Shown: in pieces, positions 31,307-39,781 of the stretch
How positions within the stretch are numbered: the first letter of the stretch is position 1
Layout of the letters: the number at the start of each line of letters is the position of its first letter
NCBI RefSeq assembly: GCF_030166655.1
Contig: NZ_CP126446.1
Location: forward strand, 1,550,001 to 1,614,000
Length of the DNA: 64,000 nt
From: Pontibacillus chungwhensis
GTDB lineage: Bacteria; Bacillota; Bacilli; Bacillales; BH030062
Reading direction: 5' to 3'
The notes under the pieces: model-generated
What the model was told of the DNA's origin: nothing
What the model saw: the letters and a program-made list of their open reading frames with translations, nothing else
Database searches by the model: none
Program-made: the position numbers and the translations under genes

Positions 31307-32825
31307 AATCTTTTGAAGCGGCTATTTCCCTTATAGATACAGAAGAATTCATTTCTTCTAAGAAAAGAGAAGCAAAATAGGGGTCCCACTGGGTTCCGCT
31401 ACCTTCTTCGATAATGGTCAGTGCTTTCTCTTCAGGCATTCCTTTACGATAAGGGCGGTCGGAAGTCATCGCGTCATACGCATCAGCGACAGCCATTAAC
31501 CGTCCGAATACAGGAATGTTCTCACCGGAGAGTTGGTCCGGATAGCCTTTTCCATCAAATCGTTCATGGTGGGACCGCACGCCCGGCAAGACAGGGAGAA
31601 GGTCTTTAGGCAAGCCGACTTGCTGTAATATGTTATACCCAATGACAGGATGTTCTTGGATTTTAGAAAATTCCTCCTCCGTTAGTTTTCCTTCCTTCAG
31701 AAGAACGTGGTCTCGGACACCAATTTTTCCGATGTCATGCAATAGAGCAGATTTACGTAACATTTCTATTTGGTCAGAGGAAAAACCAGCCCGTTTCGCT
31801 ATACGAACTGAATAATCAGCAACCCGTTCAGAATGTCCAGCTGTATAAGGGTCGCGGGCATCTAGTGTTGCAGCAAAAACAGTAAAGAAACTTTCAATTA
31901 ATTTGTCATTTTTTTCATCTCGTTCTTTAATGCCAGCTACCATATGATTAAATCCGTTTACAAGGTGCGAGAACTCATCATCGTATAAGTTTTCCATGGA
32001 TTCAAAGTGTCCTTGATAAACGTTGTCAAAGCGTTCTTGCAACTCCTCTATAGGATGTTGGATGTTTTTAAATAATAAGATCGCGCCAGCTAATGAAACA
32101 ATCAAGACTACACTCACAATTAGAGAAGCCCAACTCCAATAGTTTGAAAGCATTTGATTCCCATTTTCTGCGAAACGAATTTGAGAGGCTAATACAAACA
32201 AGAGTACAGGGAACAAAGCCGTGAAAACGGCACTACCTAGAAGTTTGGCGCGCATGCTGAGTTGATTTCTTTGATCAATGCTTAGAGTGATCCCGTAGTT
32301 TCTCTGACTTTCTGTTGTTAAGTATTGAAGGATCGGACGAATCGAACGATAGGTTAAGAAAAATTCAATCATGGCGTGCATTAAAGCAATCAAAACGGCA
32401 CCGCACCAGGCTAATCCAATGTAATAAAGAGGCAGGTTCACAACACCTAAAATAATGAGCACGATTGCCAGGAGAGAGGCAGGTACTGAAAACCCTAACA
32501 AATGCGGGCCTAGAATCCGTTGGACAGTCAGAACAGGAAAACGGTGAGCTGTCCTGTAAGCAAGTTGTAACTCGGCTTCTGTAGCTCTTTGTTGTTTAAA
32601 AAACACCTTCCTAATTGGTGTAGCATGTTTGTGGTAGAGTAAGAATTCACTGTAAAGCATGATGGTTACAGACACCGTCATGATGATTAACAAGTATCCC
32701 ATTTCTACAGAGGATAAATGTAATGTATGAAAAATAAACATACTTCCGACGCCAAATACGGCGATGAAAGAACCGATTATATAGTTAATAAGCATTTTAC
32801 GTTGAAACGTTTGAAACAACGGCAA
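31305..32825 (-). CDS. Membrane HD-GYP domain protein (probable c-di-GMP phosphodiesterase)
   Basis: 506 residues: six or so hydrophobic segments up to about residue 255, a HAMP-like stretch (HPIEELQERFDNVYQGHFES) and a C-terminal HD-GYP domain (about 315-490). HD motif: SALLHDIGKIGV; GYP motif: HHERFDGKGYP, with further HSERVADYS and DAYDAMTSDRPYR. These residues bind the metal centre that linearises c-di-GMP. The large membrane part may be a sensor; no ligand known. ATG 32825 follows GGAGGCTTCTTGCCG, with the site somewhat distant. Single gene. Confidence 0.88.
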   Translation of the reverse strand: MPLFQTFQRKMLINYIIGSFIAVFGVGSMFIFHTLHLSSVEMGYLLIIMTVSVTIMLYSEFLLYHKHATPIRKVFFKQQRATEAELQLAYRTAHRFPVLTVQRILGPHLLGFSVPASLLAIVLIILGVVNLPLYYIGLAWCGAVLIALMHAMIEFFLTYRSIRPILQYLTTESQRNYGITLSIDQRNQLSMRAKLLGSAVFTALFPVLLFVLASQIRFAENGNQMLSNYWSWASLIVSVVLIVSLAGAILLFKNIQHPIEELQERFDNVYQGHFESMENLYDDEFSHLVNGFNHMVAGIKERDEKNDKLIESFFTVFAATLDARDPYTAGHSERVADYSVRIAKRAGFSSDQIEMLRKSALLHDIGKIGVRDHVLLKEGKLTEEEFSKIQEHPVIGYNILQQVGLPKDLLPVLPGVRSHHERFDGKGYPDQLSGENIPVFGRLMAVADAYDAMTSDRPYRKGMPEEKALTIIEEGSGTQWDPYFASLFLEEMNSSVSIREIAASKD

Positions 32826-32992
32826 GAAGCCTCCTCAGAATACAGGGTAGATAGTCCTATTATACCAAATGATTCCTCTTTAGAAAGGAAGAAATATGAT
32901 AACGCCTTATTTTTAATTCGAGACACTCAAGATGTTTTAAAAATATTGATAAAAGGTATAGGTGAATAGAATTCATACAGGAGGTTTTTTGA

Positions 32993-33814
32993 GTGACTCG
33001 ATTACAAGATAAGATTGCGATTATTACAGGAGCAGCAACAGGAATTGGTCAAGCCACTGCTAAACGATTCTCAGAAGAAGGCGCTACAGTCATTTGTGCT
33101 GATGTGGATCAGGAAGGAATCGAAAACACCGTGGCTGAAATTGAGGATAATGGAGGCAAAGCAGAAGCATATTACTTAGATGTATCAAGTGTCGATAGTG
33201 TTCAATCATTTGCCGATCAAATGAAAGAGAAATACAAAAAAATTGATATCCTCTTCAATAACGCTGGCGTAGACCAAGAAGGGGGTAAAGTCCATGAATA
33301 CCCAATTGAATTATTTGATAAGATCATCAACGTTGATTTACGTGGCACGTTCTTAGCAAGTAAATTCCTCATTCCATTAATGCTTGAAGATGGAGGATCT
33401 ATTATTAATACTTCCTCAATGTCAGGCCAGGCAGCAGATTTAGACCGTTCGGGTTATAATGCAGCTAAAGGTGGAATTACAAACTTCACTAGAGCAATGG
33501 CGATTGACTATGCTCGTGAAGGGATTCGCGTCAATTCCATTTCACCAGGCACAATTGAAACACCTTTAATTGATAAATTAGCAGGTTCAAAAGAGCAGGA
33601 AGAAGGGCAGGAATTCCGTGAAGCGCAAAAGTGGGTGACCCCTATGGGCCGCTTAGGTGATCCAAGTGAGATGGCATCTGTCGCCCTTTTCCTCGCGTCA
33701 GATGATGCATCTTACGTAACAGGAGAAGACATCACAGCTGACGGTGGTATCTTAGCCTACACATGGCCAGGCAAAATGCTCATAGATGAAAGCTGGAAAA
33801 AAGGAACAAAATAA
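32993..33814 (+). CDS. Short-chain dehydrogenase/reductase (SDR)
   Basis: 273 residues. NAD(P)-binding TGAATGIGQATA, the NNAG motif (FNNAGVDQEG), catalytic Ser in INTSSMSGQ and YxxxK as YNAAK. The Asp-rich strand end CADVDQEG favours NAD. The C-terminal extension after GGILAYTWPG is slightly longer than usual. Start GTG 32993 with CAGGAGG 8 nt upstream. Substrate unknown; related proteins are annotated as glucose or 3-ketoacyl dehydrogenases, but that is not decidable here. Monocistronic with a good terminator. Confidence 0.88.
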   Translation: MTRLQDKIAIITGAATGIGQATAKRFSEEGATVICADVDQEGIENTVAEIEDNGGKAEAYYLDVSSVDSVQSFADQMKEKYKKIDILFNNAGVDQEGGKVHEYPIELFDKIINVDLRGTFLASKFLIPLMLEDGGSIINTSSMSGQAADLDRSGYNAAKGGITNFTRAMAIDYAREGIRVNSISPGTIETPLIDKLAGSKEQEEGQEFREAQKWVTPMGRLGDPSEMASVALFLASDDASYVTGEDITADGGILAYTWPGKMLIDESWKKGTK

Positions 33815-33825
33815 TATTCACCACC

Positions 33826-33858
33826 AAAAGGCAGCTCACAACCCGAGCTGCCTTTTTT
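33826..33858 (+). terminator. Terminator after the SDR gene
   Basis: AAAAGGCAGCTC/GAGCTGCCTTTT and six T's. Confidence 0.9.
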
Positions 33859-33892
33859 CTATTCAACCACTCATTAACACACTACTGCATGA

Positions 33893-33984
33893 AAGCGTGC
33901 CAGACACGCGGTGTTTCACTACTGTACTAAAGCGTGTCAGACACCAACTGTTCCACTAACGCGCTAAAGGGTGTCTGACACGCG
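33893..33984. repeat. GTGTCTGACAC-type repeat, triple copy
   Basis: Three arms instead of two: GCGTGCCAGACACGC (33895-33909), GCGTGTCAGACACC (33932-33945) and GGGTGTCTGACACGCG (33969-33984). The extra middle arm allows two alternative hairpins. It lies between the SDR terminator and the GNAT gene. Confidence 0.8.
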
Positions 33985-34075
33985 TTTGTTCTTTATAGAG
34001 GTAAAGGGAGGGGCCAAGGGTCGTCTGATGTTTTGGGTTGTGGTAGACTACTAGAAAAGAGTTGGGGGGAGAGGG

Positions 34076-34627
34076 ATGAATAAGCAGGAGCTACAACGTC
34101 ATTTGCCTACGCTTGAAACAGAAAGGCTAATACTGCGGCCTTTAACACATGGGGACAAGGAGGATCTCTTCGAATACGCCTCACGTGATGAGGTGTCTCG
34201 TTTTGTTCCATGGTCCACACATGAGTCTATTGAAGATACCGATGAATTTTTGCATTTTATTCTTAGTTCAGAAAGAGGAGAACGACTATCACCCTGGGCT
34301 ATGATTGAGAAAGATTCAGGGAAAATGATCGGAACAATTGATTATGTCTCCTGGCGTGAATCTCACAGGAATGGAGAGATTGGGTATGCCTTATCGAGTG
34401 ATTACTGGGGGAAAGGTTATACCACAGAAGCGGCAAAAAGAGTCGTACAATTTGGGTTTGAAGAAATGAACTTACATAAGGTTACAGCACAAGTTCTTGT
34501 GGAAAATCTTCAGTCCCAACGCGTCCTCCAAAAGATTGGCATGAAGCTTGAAGGAGTACTGCAGGAGCATATGTACATGAAAGGTGCTTTCCGGGATATG
34601 GCCCTCTATGGCATAGTAAAAAAATAA
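34076..34627 (+). CDS. GNAT family N-acetyltransferase (RimJ/RimL-like)
   Basis: 183 residues. ETERLILRPL at the start, EIGYALSSDYWGKGYTTEAA (acetyl-CoA pyrophosphate loop near GKGYTTEA) and HKVTAQVLVENLQSQRVLQK are typical of the ribosomal-protein-alanine acetyltransferase branch of GNAT enzymes. Substrates in this branch range from ribosomal proteins to small amines. GGGGGAGAGGG lies before ATG 34076. Monocistronic with terminator. No linked resistance gene. Confidence 0.87.
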   Translation: MNKQELQRHLPTLETERLILRPLTHGDKEDLFEYASRDEVSRFVPWSTHESIEDTDEFLHFILSSERGERLSPWAMIEKDSGKMIGTIDYVSWRESHRNGEIGYALSSDYWGKGYTTEAAKRVVQFGFEEMNLHKVTAQVLVENLQSQRVLQKIGMKLEGVLQEHMYMKGAFRDMALYGIVKK

Positions 34628-34637
34628 AAACAAAGCT

Positions 34638-34680
34638 TAAAAAGCCCAATTTTCTAGTCATCTAGAAAATTGGGTTTATT
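34638..34680. terminator. Terminator
   Basis: AAGCCCAATTTTCTAG/CTAGAAAATTGGGTTT stem, 4-nt loop, T-rich tail. Confidence 0.85.
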
Positions 34681-34697
34681 TTATTTCCTAAATTTTC

Positions 34698-34726
34698 TTG
34701 ACGGGAAGGTCGTTTAGTTATATGGT
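34698..34726 (+). promoter_or_regulatory. Probable promoter of the GntR-ABC operon
   Basis: TTGACG 34698-34703, 17 bp, TATGGT 34721-34726. Just downstream the repeated GTTAGTTACATAAGTAA (partly self-complementary) may be the GntR operator. Confidence 0.55.
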
Positions 34727-34765
34727 TAGTTACATAAGTAATGAACCAACAAAGAAGGTGAATAC

Positions 34766-35131
34766 ATGGATCGTGAATTAGCCGTCGATAAACCGATCTT
34801 TCAACAGATTGCTGAGAAGATTGAATCGAGCATCCTTGAAGAATCGCTACCTGAAGGAGATCGGGTGCCGTCGACAAATGAAATTGCTAAATTCTATCAA
34901 ATTAATCCAGCCACAGCAGCAAAAGGCATAAACTTATTAGTAGATGAAGGTGTGATCTATAAGAAGAGAGGGATTGGCATGTTCGTAACAGAAGGGGCCA
35001 GAAAGATTGTCTTACAAAAACGGAAAAGAGATTTCTTCCACGATTACATCGTTCCGTTACGTAATGAAGCCATGAAGATCGGCATAACCGTTGAAGAGCT
35101 TCAAGAGCTTTTACAAGAGGAGGAATCGTAA
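34766..35131 (+). CDS. GntR family regulator, YtrA subfamily
   Basis: 121 residues: winged HTH (about 8-75) with FQQIAEKIESSILEESLPEGDRVPSTNEIAKFYQINP in pieces typical of GntR, then a short dimerisation helix rather than a full effector domain, which defines the YtrA subfamily. These regulators repress the ABC operon they head, and respond to cell-wall antibiotics in B. subtilis. AGAAGGTGAATAC precedes the ATG. Its stop TAATG overlaps the start of the ABC ATPase gene. Confidence 0.9.
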   Translation: MDRELAVDKPIFQQIAEKIESSILEESLPEGDRVPSTNEIAKFYQINPATAAKGINLLVDEGVIYKKRGIGMFVTEGARKIVLQKRKRDFFHDYIVPLRNEAMKIGITVEELQELLQEEES

Positions 35132-36006
35132 TGAACGTAGACTTTCAAAATGTAACAAAAAAATTTGGGTCAACAACAGCATTGGATGGAGTTACTGTTC
35201 AGTTTGAAGAAAATAAGATTTATGGATTGCTAGGCAAGAATGGGGCGGGGAAGACGACCCTCATGCAGCTTCTGGCGGGGCACATTCTTCCGACAAGTGG
35301 TGATGTAAGAATAGGAGGGGATTCCCCTTTTAATAATCGAGACGTCCTGCGTAATCTGTGTCTGATCAATGAAAGCAGTAATTTTAAAAGACGGTTAAAA
35401 GTAAAAGACGTTTTGAAGGTTGCGGCAATGTTTTATCCTAGTTGGAGTCATGAAACAGCCGATCGTTTATTACAAACCTTCTCTTTACGAACTAATCAAA
35501 GTACTAAAGGACTCTCAAAAGGGATGGAATCAGCACTTGGTATTATTATTGGTTTAGCGAGTAGAGCTAAAGTTACGATTTTTGATGAACCTTACATCGG
35601 TCTTGATGCATCAGCTCGGTATATGTTTTATGACGTCTTGTTAGAAGAGTATGAGGAGTATCCTCGGACGATCATACTGTCCACTCACCTAATAGATGAA
35701 GTAAGTCAGTTATTCGAAGAAGTTATTGTTCTAAAAGATGGCAGAGTGCTTCTTCAGCAACCAGCAGAAAACATGGTCCAAAAAAGCATCAAAGTAAGTG
35801 GAAAGTCTTCCGTGGTAGATGAATTTGCTAAAGGGAAACAGGTCATTGAAGAAAAGAGCATGATGGGAATGAAAACCGCGATTCTTTACGGAGAATATAT
35901 CTCATTAGATGAAGCGAAGTCGCTCGGATTAGAAGCTGAACGAAGCACCATTCAGGATGTCATGGTTCACCTGACGAACATGGAAGGGGGAAAAGCGTAT
36001 GCTTAA
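35131..36006 (+). CDS. ABC transporter ATP-binding protein, YtrB-like
   Basis: 291 residues. Walker A GKNGAGKTT and Walker B VTIFDEP are intact; the signature is degenerate, LSKGMES instead of LSGGQ, as is common in YtrB and other GntR-linked ATPases. The C-terminal 80 residues form an extra domain. AGAGGAGG precedes the ATG, which overlaps the regulator stop; the next gene overlaps its end by 8 bp. It probably powers the small permease encoded next; the exported substrate is unknown, perhaps a lantibiotic or wall-active drug. Confidence 0.88.
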   Translation: MNVDFQNVTKKFGSTTALDGVTVQFEENKIYGLLGKNGAGKTTLMQLLAGHILPTSGDVRIGGDSPFNNRDVLRNLCLINESSNFKRRLKVKDVLKVAAMFYPSWSHETADRLLQTFSLRTNQSTKGLSKGMESALGIIIGLASRAKVTIFDEPYIGLDASARYMFYDVLLEEYEEYPRTIILSTHLIDEVSQLFEEVIVLKDGRVLLQQPAENMVQKSIKVSGKSSVVDEFAKGKQVIEEKSMMGMKTAILYGEYISLDEAKSLGLEAERSTIQDVMVHLTNMEGGKAYA

Positions 36007-36703
36007 AGATTTGAGAGCTGTTCTTTATTATCTGATTGTGGATTACCGCTTTTCGTTTATGGTGTTTTTCTCTATTATGTCGGCGAGCCTGATCGTACTT
36101 GCTGGGATCTCCCTAGTGGCCGAAGGAACGACCATTTATGTATTCCTTAGTGTCATTACGCTTTGGTTCTCGTTTATTTGTGGATTTAATATGACGCGTG
36201 AGACGTTCCCGTTCCTTATTAAAATGGGGATAACAAGAAATCAGTATATACTCGGCGGAGCTTTATTTACAGGTGTGTTTTCTTTAGCTATTTCGATCAT
36301 GGTTTTCATCATTCAGCATATCATGAATGCGTTCATAGATGTCGCAAACCTAACAAACATTGCCAATTATACAGCATTTGATTATCTTCCTATTCAAGAA
36401 ACTATCCTGAATGAATTGTGGCTTGTTGCTCTGGTCAATTTCCTCGTGATTTCACTTGGTTTCGTCTTAGGCTCTGTCTTTTATCGGTTTGGAATGATCG
36501 GAGGAGTGTCCACCATCATTGGTGTTTTCTTTTTGTTTATGCTGCCTGAATCGCGAAGCATCATCGTTGATTTTCTCTCATCCATGAAAGGTCAGGACTT
36601 CGAGATCCGATATACTTCGATCCTGATCCTAAGTTTAGTGTTATTCTTGCCAAACTGGACCCTGTTACGGAGGGCATCTACTATTTCAGCCAGACTTCGA
36701 TAG
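35999..36703 (+). CDS. ABC transporter permease-like membrane protein
   Basis: 234 residues with six hydrophobic segments (about 15-38, 42-60, 90-112, 140-165, 170-188, 205-222), the pattern of ABC-2 type permeases. No extracellular domain of note. It follows the ATPase gene with 8 bp overlap (ATGCTTAA), so it is the last gene of the three-gene operon. GGAAGGGGGAAAAGC gives the ribosome site. No sequence motif betrays the substrate. Confidence 0.82.
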   Translation: MLKDLRAVLYYLIVDYRFSFMVFFSIMSASLIVLAGISLVAEGTTIYVFLSVITLWFSFICGFNMTRETFPFLIKMGITRNQYILGGALFTGVFSLAISIMVFIIQHIMNAFIDVANLTNIANYTAFDYLPIQETILNELWLVALVNFLVISLGFVLGSVFYRFGMIGGVSTIIGVFFLFMLPESRSIIVDFLSSMKGQDFEIRYTSILILSLVLFLPNWTLLRRASTISARLR

Positions 36704-36719
36704 AAAGAGGTGATCATTC

Positions 36720-37022
36720 GTGCAACCATTTACAGAATCAGTATTGAAAGTTTTGAAACAAATTCCAGAGGGGCGCGTTATGACCTATGGACAGGTAGCA
36801 GAAGAAGCGGGAAATAAACGGGCAGCCAGGCAAGTTGCCCGTATTCTTCACTCCATGAGTCAAAAGGAAGACTTGCCTTGGCACCGTGTCGTGAATGCGA
36901 AAGGAGAAATAGTAGTGAGCGGAGAAGAGTCCTCTTTTACCCAGAAAGATTCTCTCGAACAAGAAGGCGTTTGTGTGCAAAATAATCGCGTGTCTCTTGC
37001 TCATTACCGCTATCATCCATAG
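36720..37022 (+). CDS. Alkyltransferase-like protein (ATL), MGMT family
   Basis: 100 residues: the DNA-binding domain of O6-alkylguanine-DNA methyltransferase with HTH VMTYGQVAEEAGNKRAARQVA. The active-site PCHR motif is PWHRVV, with Trp replacing the reactive Cys. This marks ATL proteins, which bind O6-alkylguanine without removing the alkyl group and hand the lesion to nucleotide excision repair. GTG 36720 after AGAGGTGAT. It lies 16 bp after the permease gene, so may be co-transcribed though unrelated in function. Confidence 0.9.
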   Translation: MQPFTESVLKVLKQIPEGRVMTYGQVAEEAGNKRAARQVARILHSMSQKEDLPWHRVVNAKGEIVVSGEESSFTQKDSLEQEGVCVQNNRVSLAHYRYHP

Positions 37023-37117
37023 GAATAAAGGATAGGAGAGAGTTTAATTAGGACTACACTAGGGGATTACCTTTATACGTACTCATTTAAGTCGTATACA
37101 AGAGAAAGGTCGATCTT

Positions 37118-37816
37118 ATGCATCCCAAAGTAAAAAGTGTAGTCATCCAAATAGGTATCGTACTCGTAGCAGCTGGAATCATTGTTGCGCTTAATCACTA
37201 TGTGTTTCACATAAAGCCTAAACAAATAGAAGAGTGGGTGAGTCAATTCGGATTTTGGGCTCCCTTTATCTTCCTACTGATCTTTGCTGTTCGCCCATTT
37301 ACCCTTGTCCCTTTATCCATTATCGCGATCTCATGTGGAATCATGTTTGGTCATATCAATGGTACGATTTATATTATTATAGGGACGACACTAGGAGCTC
37401 TCACGTCTTTCATTGCTATGAAGTATTTCTTTAAAGAACTTCACTTAAAAGAGGAAGGGCAAGAGAACTTAAAAGCACTGAAGAACGATTTAGAGGAACA
37501 TGGATTTAAATCTGTCTTATTTATTCGTTTGATTCCTGGTTTAAATTTTGATTTTATTACGTACATTTGCGCCAAAACTAAAGTGAACTTATTAAAGTTC
37601 TTACTAGCAACGTTTGTTGGTACGATTCCAGGATCATTAATGTTTGGTTTTTTTGGTTCAAGTCTATTATCTCTGAAGCTTGAAAACCTTATAACATTAG
37701 GGATTATCCTTCTTGTTATGGTATCTCTTGGACTCCTAATTAAGAAATCTGTTGGCAAGAAATATGATGTCGATCAGCTTAAAGAAGAAATTAAGGACTT
37801 GAAAAAATCCTCATAA
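37118..37816 (+). CDS. TVP38/TMEM64 (DedA-like, VTT domain) membrane protein
   Basis: 232 residues, about five to six membrane segments. The VTT/SNARE-assoc signature is visible as FRPFTLVPLSII-like (AVRPFTLVPLSII), and FIRLIPGLNFDFITYICAKTK in two parts (F..RLIPG...D..TY..). Related proteins are implicated in lipid scrambling, polyprenyl-phosphate recycling or membrane homeostasis. The C-terminal tail is charged and coiled. ATG 37118 after GAAAGGTCGATC. Terminates convergently with the PAP2 gene. Confidence 0.88.
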   Translation: MHPKVKSVVIQIGIVLVAAGIIVALNHYVFHIKPKQIEEWVSQFGFWAPFIFLLIFAVRPFTLVPLSIIAISCGIMFGHINGTIYIIIGTTLGALTSFIAMKYFFKELHLKEEGQENLKALKNDLEEHGFKSVLFIRLIPGLNFDFITYICAKTKVNLLKFLLATFVGTIPGSLMFGFFGSSLLSLKLENLITLGIILLVMVSLGLLIKKSVGKKYDVDQLKEEIKDLKKSS

Positions 37817-37817
37817 T

Positions 37818-37853
37818 AAAAACGACACTCTCCATTGAGAGTGTCGTTTTTAT
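37818..37853. terminator. Bidirectional terminator
   Basis: AAAAACGACACTCTC/GAGAGTGTCGTTTTT, 4-nt loop, between convergent TVP38 and PAP2 genes. Confidence 0.92.
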
Positions 37854-38549
37854 TTAGGCTTTCTTTTGTCTTCTCCTTTGACGCCAAAGGGTTAATTCTA
37901 AAGCATAAATACATACAAACAACCAGGAAACTCCGAAAGCAAAGCCTGCTAGAATGTCCGTTGGAAAGTGAACTCCAAGGTAAACTCGGCTAAATCCGAT
38001 TAAGAAGATGAGGGCTCCTAACAAGATATTTATAATGTAGCGAATGGACTTTTTCCACCCAGTAGTTGAAACCATATAAATCATAAATCCGTAGAAGACG
38101 ATAGACCCTGTGGAGTGCCCACTTGGGAAGCTGAATCCTGTGCCATCATACTGAGCAAGAACCTCAGGCCGCTGTCTTTCGAAAATAAGTTTTAAAACCT
38201 TAGTGAGTAAACTGATACCGAGCATGTTAATAGCAAAATAAACGATGACCCAGCGACTTTTCTTTGTGAAAAAGAAAATAAACAAAGCAAATAATACAGA
38301 AGCTATGGATAAAAACATAACGGACCCGAGCTCTGTCACCCATCCAAAGAAGGTCCCAAGCCATGGAGCTTGTATGCCTTGTACCCAGTCTGTTACAAGT
38401 TGGTCAAAAGCGAACTTTTCCTCCTCGATTACGTCTTCTGCGAGTTGAGCGAATAAGTAAACAGCTAGCCCAATAATGACGAACCCAATTAAAATAATAA
38501 TGATCGATCGTTTAGAGAAATCTGATGGTTTAGTTCCTTGAAAGATCAA
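37854..38549 (-). CDS. PAP2 family membrane phosphatase
   Basis: 231 residues, six membrane segments. The three PAP2 motifs are complete: KLIFERQRP (about 122-130), PSGHS (about 146) with the acid His, and SRVYLGVHFPTD (about 190) with the nucleophilic His. It should dephosphorylate a lipid phosphate, such as undecaprenyl pyrophosphate or phosphatidylglycerol phosphate, at the outer membrane face. AGGAGGTAACCTC lies before the ATG. Single gene next to a VTT-domain membrane protein on the opposite strand. Confidence 0.9.
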   Translation of the reverse strand: MIFQGTKPSDFSKRSIIIILIGFVIIGLAVYLFAQLAEDVIEEEKFAFDQLVTDWVQGIQAPWLGTFFGWVTELGSVMFLSIASVLFALFIFFFTKKSRWVIVYFAINMLGISLLTKVLKLIFERQRPEVLAQYDGTGFSFPSGHSTGSIVFYGFMIYMVSTTGWKKSIRYIINILLGALIFLIGFSRVYLGVHFPTDILAGFAFGVSWLFVCIYALELTLWRQRRRQKKA

Positions 38550-38676
38550 AGAGGTTACCTCCTATATAAACTTTATAAATAGTTGTTTTTCTTTTGGTTT
38601 ACCCTTTTGCTGTTCTTGTAAACAGAGCAGTATTCTAAAGAATAGTGAGCTGTATTCCAATAAACTAAAGTTCTCA

Positions 38677-38903
38677 CCGTGTTTCCTTGATCTTCCGGCG
38701 GTTCAGTCCAGTCTATACGTTGCTAAACGGGCACTTCCGCTTTTGTTTTCATCCAGCTCCAGTGCCCAGCAACTAGTAGACTTCCCGCACCTCTGGTCGA
38801 TCAGTCAACATCGGATCGCCTAAGGGCTCCCCGTGTTTCCTTGATCTTCCGATGGTTCAGTCCAGTCTATACGTTGCTAAACGGGCACTTCCGCTTTTGT
38901 TTT
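38677..38903. repeat. Duplicated 73-bp sequence around a Bacillaceae-type dispersed repeat
   Basis: 38677-38749 and 38831-38903 are almost identical (CCGTGTTTCCTTGATCTTCC at the start, GGGCACTTCCGCTTTTGTTTT at the end). Between them lies a stretch with CCAGCTCCAGTGCCCAGC and GTCAACATCGGATCGCC, reminiscent of a repeat common in Bacillus genomes. It fills most of the 38550-38950 gap; no gene is seen there. Confidence 0.8.
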
Positions 38904-38950
38904 AGCATGAATTGTGAGAAAATAATGGATATTTATAATGGAGGAGTATG

Positions 38951-39766
38951 ATGCATGTGAGTGAACAAGGGATTATCTCGCAAACGATAGAACCCCGTAC
39001 GAGGGAAACGTTAACGAACGATTTACGAGATATGGGAGTTTGTGAGGGAATGACGGTACTCGTGCATTCTTCTTTATCGGAAATAGGTTGGACAAGTGGA
39101 GGGGCTGTTGCGGTTGTTCAAGCGCTTATGGATGTGGTCACATCTAAGGGGACGATCGTAATGCCTGCTCAGTCGGGTGTGTTATCAGATCCTGCAGAAT
39201 GGGAGAATCCTCCTGTACCAGAAGATTGGTGGGAAACGATTCGAAACACGATGCCTCCTTTTGATCCTGACACAACCCCCACATCAGGTATGGGGCAGAT
39301 TGTTGAGGTATTTCGTTCCTTTAAAGGCGTGAAGCGGAGTAATCATCCAGCTGTTTCGTTTGTAGCTTGGGGTCGTGAGGCCGATTTTTTGATGGCGAAT
39401 CATTCTTTACATAACGGATTAGGTGAATCTTCTCCCCTTAGGAAGTTGTATGACCAAGAAGCTCACCTTCTCTTTATCGGAACAGGGTACGATACTGCGA
39501 CAGCTTTTCATCTCGCAGAATATCGCATCCCTTATCAGAAAAAAGTTCAAAAAGGAGCACCTATACTTGTTCAAGATGAACGCGTTTTTGCACTCTATGA
39601 AGATATCGTCTATCGTGAAGAGTTGTTTGAAGGAATTGGGCAAAACCTAGAGAAGCAGATTGCCATTACGAAAGGAAAAATTGGGTCTGCTGATTCGAAA
39701 TTATTTCATATGAAGCCGAGCGTAGATTTTGCTGTGGAGTGGCTTCGTTCTTATGATCAAAAGTGA
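38951..39766 (+). CDS. AAC(3) family aminoglycoside N-acetyltransferase-like protein
   Basis: 271 residues with the Antibiotic_NAT fold: VLVHSSLSEIGWTSGGA, SNHPAVSFVAWG and LGESSPLRKLYDQEAHLLFIG (first 20 shown in family) are diagnostic. These enzymes transfer acetyl from acetyl-CoA to the 3-amino group of aminoglycosides; chromosomal relatives (YokD-type) may have another substrate. The start is uncertain: ATG 38948, ATG 38951 or GTG 38957 after TGGAGGAG. Nothing mobile lies nearby, so it is likely an intrinsic gene. Two hydrolase genes follow closely. Confidence 0.87.
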   Translation: MHVSEQGIISQTIEPRTRETLTNDLRDMGVCEGMTVLVHSSLSEIGWTSGGAVAVVQALMDVVTSKGTIVMPAQSGVLSDPAEWENPPVPEDWWETIRNTMPPFDPDTTPTSGMGQIVEVFRSFKGVKRSNHPAVSFVAWGREADFLMANHSLHNGLGESSPLRKLYDQEAHLLFIGTGYDTATAFHLAEYRIPYQKKVQKGAPILVQDERVFALYEDIVYREELFEGIGQNLEKQIAITKGKIGSADSKLFHMKPSVDFAVEWLRSYDQK

Positions 39767-39781
39767 AAGTGGGAATGAGAG

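Noticed and set aside
32727-32969. 80-codon frame antisense to the HD-GYP start
   Set aside because: Covered by the real gene on the other strand and lacks a ribosome site.
38951-39766. Horizontally acquired aminoglycoside resistance gene
   Set aside because: No transposase, integron or base composition change nearby; chromosomal AAC(3)-like proteins of unknown substrate are common in Bacillaceae.
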